This document shows, in pieces, positions 7,564-16,485 of a DNA stretch of 64,000 bases. Both the position numbers and the translations under genes were made by a program. The notes beneath the pieces are model-generated. The model did not search any database, was not told the origin of the DNA, and saw only the letters and a list, made by a program, of their open reading frames with translations. Source of the stretch: Streptomyces sp. NBC_00691 (GTDB lineage Bacteria > Actinomycetota > Actinomycetes > Streptomycetales > Streptomycetaceae); NCBI RefSeq assembly GCF_036226665.1, contig NZ_CP109007.1, forward strand, positions 3,512,501 through 3,576,500, read 5' to 3'. Every line of letters starts with the position of its first letter. The stretch's first letter is position 1.

Positions 7564-9492
7564 TCAGCGGAGTTCTTCCGGGCACGGCGTGCCCCGGGAG
7601 AGCTTGTACGGGGCCGCCAGGCGGTAGACGCCCGCCTTCGGGGCGACCAGTTGCGTCCATTCGTCGCCCTCCACGTCCGCCTCCGTCTTGAAGAGACAGC
7701 CCTCCTCGTTGGCGAAGACCTTCGGGATCTCGGTGTCCGACTCCTCGCGGGCCAGCTTCGACGCCTCCGTCTCCTGCGGGGGTTCGATCTTGCCGCCGTT
7801 CTCGTCCACCAGGGCCAGCCACGGCGAGTAAGGGACGCGGATCAGGACCCGGCCGGGGGTCTCGACGCGGATCACCACCTCGTTCTCCTCCGCGCTCTCC
7901 ACCTCCGCCGGAGGGTCCGCCAGGGGCGTCGGGTCCGCGACCTCGTACAGGCGCCAGTTCTCGTCCGACCAGACCTGCTCCAGGTACGGCAGGCCCTCGC
8001 CGACCAGCTCCGCCTCCTGCTGCGCGCCCGAGTCGGGCGCGCCGGTCGGCAGCACCACGTAGTGGACGGCCCAGCGGTGCAGCCACTCCTCGTAGTTCAC
8101 GGAGTTCAGCGTGTCGTCGTAGAAGAGCGGGTTGCGCTCCATGTCCGCCTGACGGTTCCAGCCCCGTGCCAGGTTGATGTACGGGCTCAGCGCCGAGGAC
8201 TCGCGGTGGCTCGACGCCGGTACGACCTCCACCCGCGCCTTGCGCGCGTCCCGCACCTGGAGCTGGTTGACCAGCGGCGCGAGCTCGCGGGCCCAGGAGG
8301 CGTCCGGGGCCGTACGGATCACGTCGTCGACGCCCTTGAAGCCGATCCAGAAGTTCAGGCCGACGAAGGCCAGGACCAGCGCGTACCAGCGACGGGAGCG
8401 CGGCGCCGTGTACGGCAGGGCCGCCAGCAGCACGACGCCAGCGAAGAGCATCGGGAGCCGCGAGATGTTCGAGCCGATCTGCGAGTCGATCAGCCAGGTC
8501 AGCAGGGTGCCGATCGTGTACACCGCCGCCGCGGTGCGCACCGTCCGCCAGTCCTTCGGGACGAGGAAGAAGGTCAGCACTCCGAAGAGCAGCGGCAGCG
8601 CCGTCGAGCCGAAGGCCATCGGCTGGGTGCCCGAGAAGGGGAACAGCCACGAGGACAGGGCCACGACCGCCACGGGGGCCAGACCCAGCGCGTACGCGCC
8701 CGGCCGCCGGCGGTTCAGGAACAGCGCCGCCGCCGCGACCCCCAGGAACAGACCCGCCACCGGGCTGCACGCCGTCGCCAGACCCGCGAGCGGCGCCGCC
8801 ACCGCGGCCTTCGCCCAGCGCTTGTGGCGCCAGCGGTGCGGCCAGCAGAACACCGCCGCGACCGCGCCGACCGCGAACATCATGCCGAGACCGAACGTCA
8901 CCCGGCCCGACAGGGCGTTGCAGAGGAACGCGAAGACACCCGCGATCGAGCACGCGAGCGGATTGCGGACCGCCCGCACCCGCACCAGGATCAGCGCGGT
9001 CAGCCCCGCCGACAGCGTCCCCGCGACCATCATCGTGCTGCGCACACCGAGCATCGACATCAGGTACGGCGACACGACGCTGTACGACACCGGGTGCATC
9101 CCGCCGTACCAGGCCAGGTTGTACGCCGAGTCGGGGTGCCGGCCGACGAACTCGGCCCACGCGTCCTGCGCCGCCAGGTCGCCGCCGCTGTTCGCGAAGA
9201 AGAAGAACCACAGGATGTGGGTGACGGCCGCGAGGCCGGTGGCCACCAGGACCGTGTAGCGGCGCTTCCGCCGCGGGGCCGGGGCCGGGGCGGTGGACGC
9301 CGGGGCGGGCCGCTGCGCCGGAAGCACTATTCGCGGGAGCGAATCACTGGACGCGTCGGGTTCCGCGTGCGGACCGGCGTCGGAACGGGCATCGGGACGG
9401 GCGACGGCAGGGCCGTCGGCCCGGGCGTCGGCATGGCCGGAGTCAGGGGCTGAGTCCGCGCGGTCGGCGCGTGTCGGCTCGGCGGTGGTCAC
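7564..9492 (-). CDS. Polytopic membrane protein, GT-C-like architecture
   Basis: A 642-residue protein with an Ala/Asp/Pro-rich cytoplasmic N-terminus (about 80 residues), some 10-12 membrane helices, and a soluble C-terminal domain of about 270 residues. The first extracytoplasmic loop carries acidic residues (GGDLAAQDAWAEF), and the overall plan resembles GT-C glycosyltransferases or YfhO-like proteins using lipid-linked sugars at the outer membrane face. I chose the GTG at 9492, preceded by GGAAAGGG; a GTG at 9540 would add 16 residues. It lies downstream of the carboxypeptidase gene on the same strand, so a cell-envelope role is plausible. Transferase activity is not proven. Confidence 0.7.
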   Translation of the reverse strand: MTTAEPTRADRADSAPDSGHADARADGPAVARPDARSDAGPHAEPDASSDSLPRIVLPAQRPAPASTAPAPAPRRKRRYTVLVATGLAAVTHILWFFFFANSGGDLAAQDAWAEFVGRHPDSAYNLAWYGGMHPVSYSVVSPYLMSMLGVRSTMMVAGTLSAGLTALILVRVRAVRNPLACSIAGVFAFLCNALSGRVTFGLGMMFAVGAVAAVFCWPHRWRHKRWAKAAVAAPLAGLATACSPVAGLFLGVAAAALFLNRRRPGAYALGLAPVAVVALSSWLFPFSGTQPMAFGSTALPLLFGVLTFFLVPKDWRTVRTAAAVYTIGTLLTWLIDSQIGSNISRLPMLFAGVVLLAALPYTAPRSRRWYALVLAFVGLNFWIGFKGVDDVIRTAPDASWARELAPLVNQLQVRDARKARVEVVPASSHRESSALSPYINLARGWNRQADMERNPLFYDDTLNSVNYEEWLHRWAVHYVVLPTGAPDSGAQQEAELVGEGLPYLEQVWSDENWRLYEVADPTPLADPPAEVESAEENEVVIRVETPGRVLIRVPYSPWLALVDENGGKIEPPQETEASKLAREESDTEIPKVFANEEGCLFKTEADVEGDEWTQLVAPKAGVYRLAAPYKLSRGTPCPEELR

Positions 9493-9659
9493 TACGGCCC
9501 TTTCCCGTGCTGCCCGTCTCACTTCTCGCGCGTGAGTCACGCGTCGTACTCGTCCCCGGGAAAACGCTAACAGCTGGGCCCCCCGGAGAACCCGGGGAGC
9601 CCGGCCGAGCGGGTGGCCGCCCGGCCCGAGGAACTCGGCGAGCGGCCGTCCCGGACGCG

Positions 9660-12107
9660 TCAGCCCACGCGCGTGAGCTTCTTCTCGAAGCCGGGCTCCG
9701 CCAGGTCCGCCTGGAGCGCGACCGGGGAGCTGACCTTGCCGGCGCCCGTGCCGATCGACACCTGGCCGATGATGTCGCCCGCCTTGCCGGCGTGCGGGAC
9801 GGCCTTGCCGCCGTCCGTCAGCGCCAGCTTCACCTGGAGGCCCGGCCAGCCGATCGCCTTCAGTTCCCTCGTCGCCACGACCGGCGTCCGGCCGCCCAGG
9901 CCGTCGTCGACGTAACCGAGGACCTGGCCCTTGCGGACCACGGCTGCCGAGGCGACGTCCTTCTGGGCCTGCTGGATGATCTTGTAGCTGTTGTCGATGG
10001 CGAGCTGGAGCTTGTCGTTGAGCTGCTCCGCGTCCTTCGCACCCATCACGATGCCGAGGATGCGCCGGTTCTGGCCGTCGACGACGGTGTTCGCCGACCA
10101 GAGCAGATTGCCGCCCGCCGGGGTCGACGAGCCGGTCTTGATGCCGCTCACGCCCGGCTTGAGCAGGATGTTGTTGTTGTTCTCGATCCGGCCGGGGAGG
10201 CCGTCCACCGTCAGGTTGGGCATGTTCACGATCTCGCGGAACACGTCGAACTGCATGACCGCCTTCGCCAGCTTCAGCTGGTCCTGCGGGGTCGACACGG
10301 TGCTGTCGAGCAGACCCGACGGGTCCGTGTACGTGGACTGGGTCATGCCCAGGTCCTTCGCGGCGGCGTTCATCTTCTCGACGAACGCGGCCTCCGAACC
10401 GGCGTCCCAGCGCGCGAGCAGCCGGGCCACGTTGTTCGCGGAGGGGATCATGAGGAGCTCCAGGAGCTCCTTCTCCGAGTACGTCTGGCCCGTCTGGACC
10501 CTGGCCGTCGACTCGTGCTCCGCCTTGCCCTGATCGGCGGCCTTCTGGTCGATCTCGATCTCGGGGCCCTTCTGCTTCCCCTTGAGCGGGTGGTCACGGA
10601 GGATCACGTACGCCGTCATCGTCTTGGTGACGCTCGCGATCGGGGCCGGCTTCTGCGGCCCGTACGTCCCCATGGATCCGACGCCCTCGACCTCGACCGC
10701 GCCCTGTCCCTCGGTGGGGAACGGCAGCTTGAGCTCGCCGCCCCCGAAGGTGAAGGTCGGCGCGGCCGAGAGCGTCAGCACGGGCGCGGGCAGCGGGCGG
10801 GCCATCTGCACGATCGCAAAGACGATCAGGACCAGGAGGAGCAGCGGGGTCCAGATCCGCACCCGGCGCACGGTCGTCCGCAGCGGGGTGGGCGGCGGGG
10901 GCGGCGTGTTCGTCAGCTCGGCGAGCAGGTCGAGCGGGGGCAGCGGGGGCAGCGGCTGCTGCCGCGTCCGCTCGGGCTCGGCGAGCGCGGGCGCGGGCGC
11001 GGGCGAAGGCGCGGACGGCGCCTTCGGCTGTACGGGGGCGGAGGCGGCGGGCTTGGGAGCCTCGGGCGCCTTGGGGGCCGCCGCGGCGGCCGCCTGGGCC
11101 TTCTGCTCGGCCGGGATGTCCGCCCGCAGCGGCCGGAAGGTGCTGGTGCGCTCGCTGTCGGTGTCGCCGGTGCCGGCGCCCTTGCCGGCGTCCTTGCCCG
11201 CGCCGTTGCCGGTCAGGGAGGACGGAAGCTTCAGCGCGGTCGTCGGCTGGTCCACGGGCAGCCGGACGGCCTTGAACATGGTCGTGGGCTGGTCGACCGG
11301 CTCGTCCTCGACGACGTCGGCGTCGGCATCGGCATCGGCACCGTCCTCGCCGTCCTCGCCGTCCGAGTCCGCCACGTCGGTGGGGGCGGCGGGTTCCCCG
11401 GCGGGCGCCTCGGCCGCGGGCTTCGCGTCCGCAGCCGGCTTCCGCGTCGTGAACCAGGACTCCACGGAGGGCTTCTCCTCGGAGTCCTCCGCGGCCGCCT
11501 CCGCCTCGACGGCCTCCTCCTCGGAGCCGTCGCCGGAGTCGTCGTCCGACTCGCCGTCGGAGCTGTCGCCGGAGTCGTCGTCCGTCTCGGACGCACCCTC
11601 GGGCTCATCGCCCTCCGGCTCGCGCGCGGCAGCGTCCTCGGCGTCGGACCCGTCCGACCCCGACTCCGACTCCGACTCGTCCTCGACGGACCCCGCGGGC
11701 GCCTCCCGCTCCGTCTCGCGCTCCGTCTCCGGCTCATCCGCCGTCGCCACCCACGCCGCCACAGCGGCCTTCAGGCGGTCGCTCTCGGGCTCGGGAGCCT
11801 TCTCCGGCTCCCGCTCCGGCTTCTCCGACGGTTCCGGCTTCTCGGACCGCTCCGGCGAATCCGGCGTCTCCGGCTCGGGCGTGGCCGCCGGGGCGTCGTC
11901 CTCCGAAGTCCGCGGCGCCAGCGACTTGAAGACGGCCGTCGGCTGGTCCAGCTGGACCGCCGAAGCCGAGGACGACGCAACCGGAGCCGCCGACGAGGCG
12001 TCCGACTCATGGAGCACGGAAAGCCGAGGATCCCTGCCGCCGCCCGAGGCGGTCGTCTCCTGAGACGACCCCTGCTGCTCCGCCTTGTCGGGGGACTCGC
12101 CCGCCAC
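9660..12107 (-). CDS. D-alanyl-D-alanine carboxypeptidase with long acidic N-domain
   Basis: This 815-residue protein belongs to peptidase family S11 (penicillin-binding DD-carboxypeptidases), which trims the terminal D-Ala of peptidoglycan stem peptides. The active-site motifs are intact: SVTK in APIASVTKTMTAYVI, SAN in IPSANNVARLL and KTG in GIKTGSSTPAG. The catalytic domain is extracytoplasmic, after one helix (TPLLLLVLIVFAIVQMA). The N-terminal 420 residues are cytoplasmic and disordered, very rich in Glu/Ser/Asp/Pro/Ala, with three copies of a DQPT-x(2)-(F/L)K motif. The GTG at 12107 follows GGAGGAGG; the upstream ATG at 12128 would place that ribosome site inside the gene. Confidence 0.92.
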   Translation of the reverse strand: MAGESPDKAEQQGSSQETTASGGGRDPRLSVLHESDASSAAPVASSSASAVQLDQPTAVFKSLAPRTSEDDAPAATPEPETPDSPERSEKPEPSEKPEREPEKAPEPESDRLKAAVAAWVATADEPETERETEREAPAGSVEDESESESGSDGSDAEDAAAREPEGDEPEGASETDDDSGDSSDGESDDDSGDGSEEEAVEAEAAAEDSEEKPSVESWFTTRKPAADAKPAAEAPAGEPAAPTDVADSDGEDGEDGADADADADVVEDEPVDQPTTMFKAVRLPVDQPTTALKLPSSLTGNGAGKDAGKGAGTGDTDSERTSTFRPLRADIPAEQKAQAAAAAAPKAPEAPKPAASAPVQPKAPSAPSPAPAPALAEPERTRQQPLPPLPPLDLLAELTNTPPPPPTPLRTTVRRVRIWTPLLLLVLIVFAIVQMARPLPAPVLTLSAAPTFTFGGGELKLPFPTEGQGAVEVEGVGSMGTYGPQKPAPIASVTKTMTAYVILRDHPLKGKQKGPEIEIDQKAADQGKAEHESTARVQTGQTYSEKELLELLMIPSANNVARLLARWDAGSEAAFVEKMNAAAKDLGMTQSTYTDPSGLLDSTVSTPQDQLKLAKAVMQFDVFREIVNMPNLTVDGLPGRIENNNNILLKPGVSGIKTGSSTPAGGNLLWSANTVVDGQNRRILGIVMGAKDAEQLNDKLQLAIDNSYKIIQQAQKDVASAAVVRKGQVLGYVDDGLGGRTPVVATRELKAIGWPGLQVKLALTDGGKAVPHAGKAGDIIGQVSIGTGAGKVSSPVALQADLAEPGFEKKLTRVG

Positions 12108-12136
12108 CGTGCCTCCTCCATGCGTCATGGCTACGT

Positions 12137-12157
12137 ACGGACCATGTACCGGTCCGT
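12137..12157. promoter_or_regulatory. Inverted repeat upstream of the carboxypeptidase gene
   Basis: ACGGACC (12137-12143) and GGTCCGT (12151-12157) form a 7-bp inverted repeat with a 7-bp spacer, 30-50 bp before the chosen start codon. It could be an operator in the carboxypeptidase promoter. Confidence 0.35.
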
Positions 12158-12302
12158 GTACCAGTGTCCTGTGTGGACCCCTTGGCCCCCGTGCTAGACG
12201 AGAACGACATACCTACTGGTTCCCGGATGAACCACCCAGGCACTCTCGACAGATGAATGTGAGAGGGGTCACCCTGTCATTCATCCACGCGGGGAGGCAT
12301 GG

Positions 12303-13001
12303 ATGGGCAGGAGCCGCAGAACCATTCCGGAAGAGCTTCTGCTGCTCGCTCTGGACCCGACCACGGGTACCACAGCGCAGCCGCAGTCGCTCGACCTCGG
12401 CCTGGCCGGAGCACAGCTAGTGGAGCTGGCGCTGGCAGGCCGGATAGCCCCTGACGGGGATCGTATCGCCGTGGTGATGCCACGGCCGACCGGAGATCCG
12501 ACCTTGGACTCCGCACTGGAGCTGCTGCGCAGGCGCGGCAGCCCGGTTCGGGCCGTCCACTGGATCGGCGGACCCCGACTGGGGCTCCGTCAGACGTATC
12601 TCTCGCATCTGGAGCGATGCGGCATGGTGCATGCCGTGGAGACCCAGATGTGCGGGGTGTTGCCGACGACTCGCTACCAGGCGACGGACACGGCGATCAG
12701 TCGGGAGATCCGTTCCCGGCTGGACAGTGCGATCCGCACCGGCGTACCGCCGGACCCGCGGACCGCGGCGCTTGCCGCGCTGGCCCACGCGGTCGGTCTC
12801 GGGAAGCACCTCTACCCCGGCAACGAAGGACGGTCGTCGCGGTCCCGGCTGCGCGATCTGATCCGGCACGACCCGATGGGCGGACTCGTGGCGCACGCCG
12901 TGATGGACGTCCAGAACGGCGCGGCGGCACAGCCGCGCCGGAGCGCCGCGGGTGTCCCGGCGCAGCCTCGCGGCAGCATGGCCCGCGCGGCGGCGTCCTA
13001 G
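12303..13001 (+). CDS. GPP34 (GOLPH3-like) family protein
   Basis: A 232-residue cytoplasmic protein of the GPP34 family, which includes the eukaryotic phosphoinositide-binding GOLPH3/Vps74. It shows the family start (TIPEELLLLALDPTTG), followed by a helical core (AGAQLVELALAGRI) and the conserved central region around LERCGMVHAVE. Streptomycetes carry several paralogues of unknown function. The ATG at 12303 follows GGGGAGG. It is followed by a WhiJ-like regulator pair. Confidence 0.88.
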   Translation: MGRSRRTIPEELLLLALDPTTGTTAQPQSLDLGLAGAQLVELALAGRIAPDGDRIAVVMPRPTGDPTLDSALELLRRRGSPVRAVHWIGGPRLGLRQTYLSHLERCGMVHAVETQMCGVLPTTRYQATDTAISREIRSRLDSAIRTGVPPDPRTAALAALAHAVGLGKHLYPGNEGRSSRSRLRDLIRHDPMGGLVAHAVMDVQNGAAAQPRRSAAGVPAQPRGSMARAAAS

Positions 13002-13206
13002 GCATCCCACGCGCAGCACAGAACCCACCCGGGAGCCGCACAGGTGTGCGGGGCGGTCTGGACGGCCGCCCCGCACACGCGCGTTTCCCGAGCTCGGCGG
13101 GGCATAGGTTGTGGTCGTTTTCCAGCGCACACCCGGCCATTGGTGGCAGTCTGCCAAGCGGTAGATACTCACAGCTACGCAGCAGACAGCCGGAGGTGCA
13201 GTTTCC

Positions 13207-14067
13207 GTGGCGTCCAACGTCAACCCCACCGTCAGGCGACGCCGATTGGGCCAGGAGCTGCGCAAGCTCCGGGAAGCGAAGAACATGACGGCGGAGCAGG
13301 TCGCCGAGCGCCTCCTCGTCTCCCAGTCCAAGATCAGCCGGCTGGAGAACGGCCGTCGCTCCATCAGTCAGCGCGATGTGCGCGACCTGTGCGGTGTGTA
13401 CGAGGTCGAGGACGAGCGCATGGTCGACTCCCTCATGCAGATGGCCAAGGACTCGCGCCAGCAGGGCTGGTGGCACGCCTTCGGCGACATCCCGTACAGC
13501 GTCTACATCGGCCTGGAGACCGACGCGGAGAGCCTGCGGATGTACGAGCCGCAGATCATCCCCGGGCTGCTCCAGACGCACGCGTACGCGGAGGCGGTCA
13601 TCACCGGCGCGCTGCCGGAGTCGGCGCCCGCGGACATCGAGAAGCGGGTCACGGTCCGCACCCGCCGCCAGGAGCGCATCCGGGACGACGAGCGTCCGCT
13701 GCGGCTGTGGGCCGTCATCGACGAGGGCGCGCTGCACCGGATCGTCGGCAGCAGGCAGCTGATGGTGGAACAGCTGGAGCACCTCATCGAGCAGTCGCAC
13801 CTGCCGCACGTCACCGTGCAGGTGATCCCGTTCGAGATGGGCGCGCATCCCGGGATCAGCGGGCAGTACTCGATCCTGGAGTTCCCGGACACGTCCGACT
13901 CCAGCGTCGTCTACATCGAGGGCGTGACGAGCGATCTGTATCTGGAGAAGGCGCAGGACGTCGGCAAGTACAGCGTCATGTACGAGCACCTCAGGGCGCA
14001 GGCCCTGAACGTCGAGCAGACCCGGGACTTCATCTCGGAGATGGTGAAGAAGCACGCCAGGGGCTGA
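13207..14067 (+). CDS. XRE-family regulator with DUF5753 domain
   Basis: A 286-residue DNA-binding protein: helix-turn-helix near residues 15-70 (LGQELRKLREAKNMTAEQVA ... SQSKISRLENGRRSIS), then a DUF5753 domain (YEPQIIPGLLQTHAYAEAV). These are WhiJ-type Streptomyces regulators, usually encoded beside a small DUF397 protein, as here, and often affecting development or antibiotic production. GTG start at 13207 with GGAGGTG upstream. The 205-base gap before it contains no other gene. Confidence 0.92.
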   Translation: MASNVNPTVRRRRLGQELRKLREAKNMTAEQVAERLLVSQSKISRLENGRRSISQRDVRDLCGVYEVEDERMVDSLMQMAKDSRQQGWWHAFGDIPYSVYIGLETDAESLRMYEPQIIPGLLQTHAYAEAVITGALPESAPADIEKRVTVRTRRQERIRDDERPLRLWAVIDEGALHRIVGSRQLMVEQLEHLIEQSHLPHVTVQVIPFEMGAHPGISGQYSILEFPDTSDSSVVYIEGVTSDLYLEKAQDVGKYSVMYEHLRAQALNVEQTRDFISEMVKKHARG

Positions 14068-14271
14068 GCCGGAAAGCGTCGCGGCTCAGGTCCGAAAAGC
14101 AGCTGGGCGGGTACGGTACACCGCGTACTCGCTCCCACGGAAGCCCAGTTGGAATATGCCACTCGGACGTGTGAACGCCGGTCCCGCCGGACGGGACCGG
14201 CGAGTAGCGTCGATCACGCCGGCAAGAACGTTGGCGCGACACATCCACTGGCAGAACCGGAGCTGAGCAGC

Positions 14272-14472
14272 ATGGCGATTATTCAGGGTGGCACCGACAC
14301 CTGGACGAAGTCCTCGTACTCCGGAGGGAACGGGGCCTGCGTCGAAGTGAAGTCCCCCCTCGTGGCCGCGATCGCGGTGCGCGACTCCAAGGCCCCCGAG
14401 GGTCCCTCCCTCTCTTTCGGACCGGGATCGTGGAACGCCTTCGTCGGCGAGGTGAGCGACGGGGCCCTCTGA
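14272..14472 (+). CDS. DUF397 protein, partner of the XRE regulator
   Basis: A 66-residue protein with the DUF397 signature: W-x-KSSYSGGNGACVEV near the N-terminus, then VAVRDSK-like (IAVRDSKAPEG) and a C-terminal W-x-AFV segment (SWNAFVGEV). DUF397 proteins are encoded next to DUF5753 regulators and are thought to modulate them in a WhiJ/antitoxin-like manner. ATG at 14272 after GGAGCTGAG. The 204-base gap to the regulator suggests its own promoter. Confidence 0.92.
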   Translation: MAIIQGGTDTWTKSSYSGGNGACVEVKSPLVAAIAVRDSKAPEGPSLSFGPGSWNAFVGEVSDGAL

Positions 14473-14620
14473 GCCCCGTCGCTGGAGCCGTCAGCCAGGC
14501 ACCACCGGTGGTACCCGCACCAGACGTACCGCCCGCAGTACGCAAGAGCCCTCTCGACCGGTCCGCCGTCCTGGCCGAGGGGGCTCGGCCTCTGCCCGGG
14601 CCGGAGAGCGGCACGGAAGG

Positions 14621-15457
14621 TCAGCGCAGCTGGTCCACGTAGCGGTCCGTTCCCGGGATCGTCGGGATGAACGGCGCCACGAGTTCCACCCGGCCGCCCT
14701 CGGGGCCGCCCAGCGACTCCAGGTCCGCGAAGTGCTCCGTCCAGCACTCCCTCGGGTCCCGTTCGAGGAACCACAGCAGGGTCAGCCGGGTGTCGACGCC
14801 CTCGACCTGCTTCACGTACGTCATGCGGTCGCCGGGGAGCGGGGTCGGGCGGAAGACCGTGACCATCGCCGCCGGTGAGCCGGCGAGCCGGCGGGGCAGT
14901 TCCCCGGCCCGCAGTCGTTCGAGGAGGGCCGCGCGTTCCTCCGGGCCCTCGGTGTCGATCACCTGGAGGATCAGCCCCGCGTAGGGGTGGTCGAGGGCGT
15001 GGAAGTCGCGCGGGCCCGCCGCCCCGTCGCGGTAGACGGTCGTCTCGTGGTCCTGGAACGCGGTGAAGACATGGGTCCGTTCCTGGTGGACGCGGGCGTC
15101 GCGGTTGAGCCGTCTGTTGATGCCGACGGTCCACTTCATGTGGTCGTCGTAGCGGCCCTCGGTGATCCAGTACGTGGAGAGGTAGCAGCCCGCGGTGACG
15201 GGCCGGGCGACGGCGGACTTCTCCGGGCCGCGCAGGTCCTGGAGTTCGCGGGTGGCGACCCAGCGGCGGCCCGCGTACATCCAGGGCATCGCCATGGCGC
15301 CGGCGTAGTAGTGGTCGTCCTCGTACCAGCGGTTGTACGCGTACTCGTGGCCCGGATGCGGCTCGACCATGGTGATCAGCGCGTGGCCGGGCCGCACCCC
15401 GTACGGGCCGACGGACGCCAGCTCCGCGTACGTCTCGCTGCGGGTCTCCTCGCTCAT
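14621..15457 (-). CDS. Tandem EthD/dimeric alpha-beta barrel-like protein
   Basis: A 278-residue soluble protein without a named family that I recognise. Two segments resemble the ferredoxin-like strand-helix pattern of EthD/Dabb proteins: ALITMVEPHPGHEYAYNRWY followed by EDDHY near residues 25-50, and LTLLWFLERDPRECWTEHF near 225-245, suggesting two fused repeats. Such proteins often act in degradation of aromatic or cyclic compounds. It is transcribed divergently from an SDR gene and they share a perfect CTGACGGACCGTCAG operator. No substrate can be named. Confidence 0.55.
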   Translation of the reverse strand: MSEETRSETYAELASVGPYGVRPGHALITMVEPHPGHEYAYNRWYEDDHYYAGAMAMPWMYAGRRWVATRELQDLRGPEKSAVARPVTAGCYLSTYWITEGRYDDHMKWTVGINRRLNRDARVHQERTHVFTAFQDHETTVYRDGAAGPRDFHALDHPYAGLILQVIDTEGPEERAALLERLRAGELPRRLAGSPAAMVTVFRPTPLPGDRMTYVKQVEGVDTRLTLLWFLERDPRECWTEHFADLESLGGPEGGRVELVAPFIPTIPGTDRYVDQLR

Positions 15458-15494
15458 CCTCGTTCCCCTTCCCTTGTCGGCGACACCGCCCTAC

Positions 15495-15511
15495 TCTGAC
15501 GGACCGTCAGA
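15495..15511. promoter_or_regulatory. Shared operator, site 1 (divergent promoter)
   Basis: TCTGACGGACCGTCAGA is a perfect 17-bp palindrome between the EthD-like gene (-) and the SDR gene (+). It is the best-centred copy of the motif CTGACGGNCCGTCAG found ten times in the window and fits a TetR-family binding site. Confidence 0.75.
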
Positions 15512-15539
15512 TCGATGAACAGGCCCAGGGAGGACCCGG

Positions 15540-16322
15540 ATGCTGCTCCAGGGGAAGACGGTCGTCGTGTCGGGTGTCGGCGCCGGACTCGGCCATCGCA
15601 TCGCCGAGACGGTCGTACGGGACGGGGGCAACGCGGTCCTCGGCGCCCGTACCGGGGCCAACCTCGCCAAGTCCGCCGCCGAGATCGACCCGGAGGGGCG
15701 CCGTACCGCCCACCGGGCCACCGACATCACCGACGAGGCGCAGTGCGAGGCGCTCGCCGCCCTCGCGACCGAGCGGTTCGGCGGGATCGACGCGGTGGTC
15801 CACGTCGCCGCGTGGGACTCCTACTTCGGCGGTCTGGAGGACGCCGACTTCGCCACCTGGCAGGGGGTGCTGGACGTCAATCTGCTCGGGACCCTGCGAA
15901 TGACCCGGGCCTGTCTGCCTGCGCTCAAGGTGCGCGGGGGTTCGGTGGTCCTGATCGGGACGCAGTCGGCGGTGGCCGCGCCCACGCAGGTGCGGCAGGC
16001 GGCGTACGCGGCCTCGAAGGGGGCGTTGACCTCGGCGATGTACTCGCTCGCGCACGAGCTGGGACCGCACCGCATCCGGGTCAACACCGTGCTGCCCGGC
16101 TGGATGTGGGGTCCGCCGGTGCAGGCCTTCGTCCAGTTCACCGCGCACACCGAGCAGGTCCCGGAGGCGGAGGTACTGGCACGGCTCACCGAGCGGATGG
16201 CGCTTCCGGAGCTCGCGACGGACGGGGACGTGGCGGAGGCGGCGGCCTTCCTCGCCTCGGACCGGGCGCGGGCGATCACGGGTCAGTCCCTGCTGGTCAA
16301 CGCGGGTGAGCTGATGCGGTGA
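15540..16322 (+). CDS. Short-chain dehydrogenase/reductase
   Basis: A 260-residue classical SDR: nucleotide-binding loop SGVGAGLG (residues 11-18), catalytic Ser in GTQSAV, and YAASK with the catalytic Tyr and Lys. It would oxidise or reduce a hydroxyl/keto group with NAD(P). The ATG follows AGGGAGGACCC. Divergent from the EthD-like gene and behind the shared operator, so probably part of the same dispersed catabolic regulon. Confidence 0.88.
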   Translation: MLLQGKTVVVSGVGAGLGHRIAETVVRDGGNAVLGARTGANLAKSAAEIDPEGRRTAHRATDITDEAQCEALAALATERFGGIDAVVHVAAWDSYFGGLEDADFATWQGVLDVNLLGTLRMTRACLPALKVRGGSVVLIGTQSAVAAPTQVRQAAYAASKGALTSAMYSLAHELGPHRIRVNTVLPGWMWGPPVQAFVQFTAHTEQVPEAEVLARLTERMALPELATDGDVAEAAAFLASDRARAITGQSLLVNAGELMR

Positions 16323-16361
16323 GCCCTTCCTGAACCAGCCGGACAAGTTCATAGACGTGAA

Positions 16362-16398
16362 CAAGGGTCAGTAAACAGAACGATTTTACTGTCCCTTG
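16362..16398. promoter_or_regulatory. Near-perfect 15-bp inverted repeat before the symporter
   Basis: CAAGGG-t-CAGTAAA (16362-16375) is matched in inverse by TTTACTG-t-CCCTTG (16385-16398) with one mismatch and a 9-bp spacer. The region is unusually A+T-rich. It lies 40 bases after the SDR stop and 88 bases before the symporter start, so it may be an operator for the symporter or a terminator for the SDR. Confidence 0.55.
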
Positions 16399-16485
16399 AC
16401 CCTCCATTGCATTGTCCCTGCCTTGTGACTCGCCACACCATGAACGGCGTTCACAAGGCGGACCAGATCCCCTGGAGGGGGCTCC

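Noticed and set aside
11400..11900. Repeated (T)CCGAC/CTCGG-type short repeats
   Set aside because: They follow from codon use in the Glu/Ser/Asp-rich part of the carboxypeptidase gene, not from an independent repeat element.
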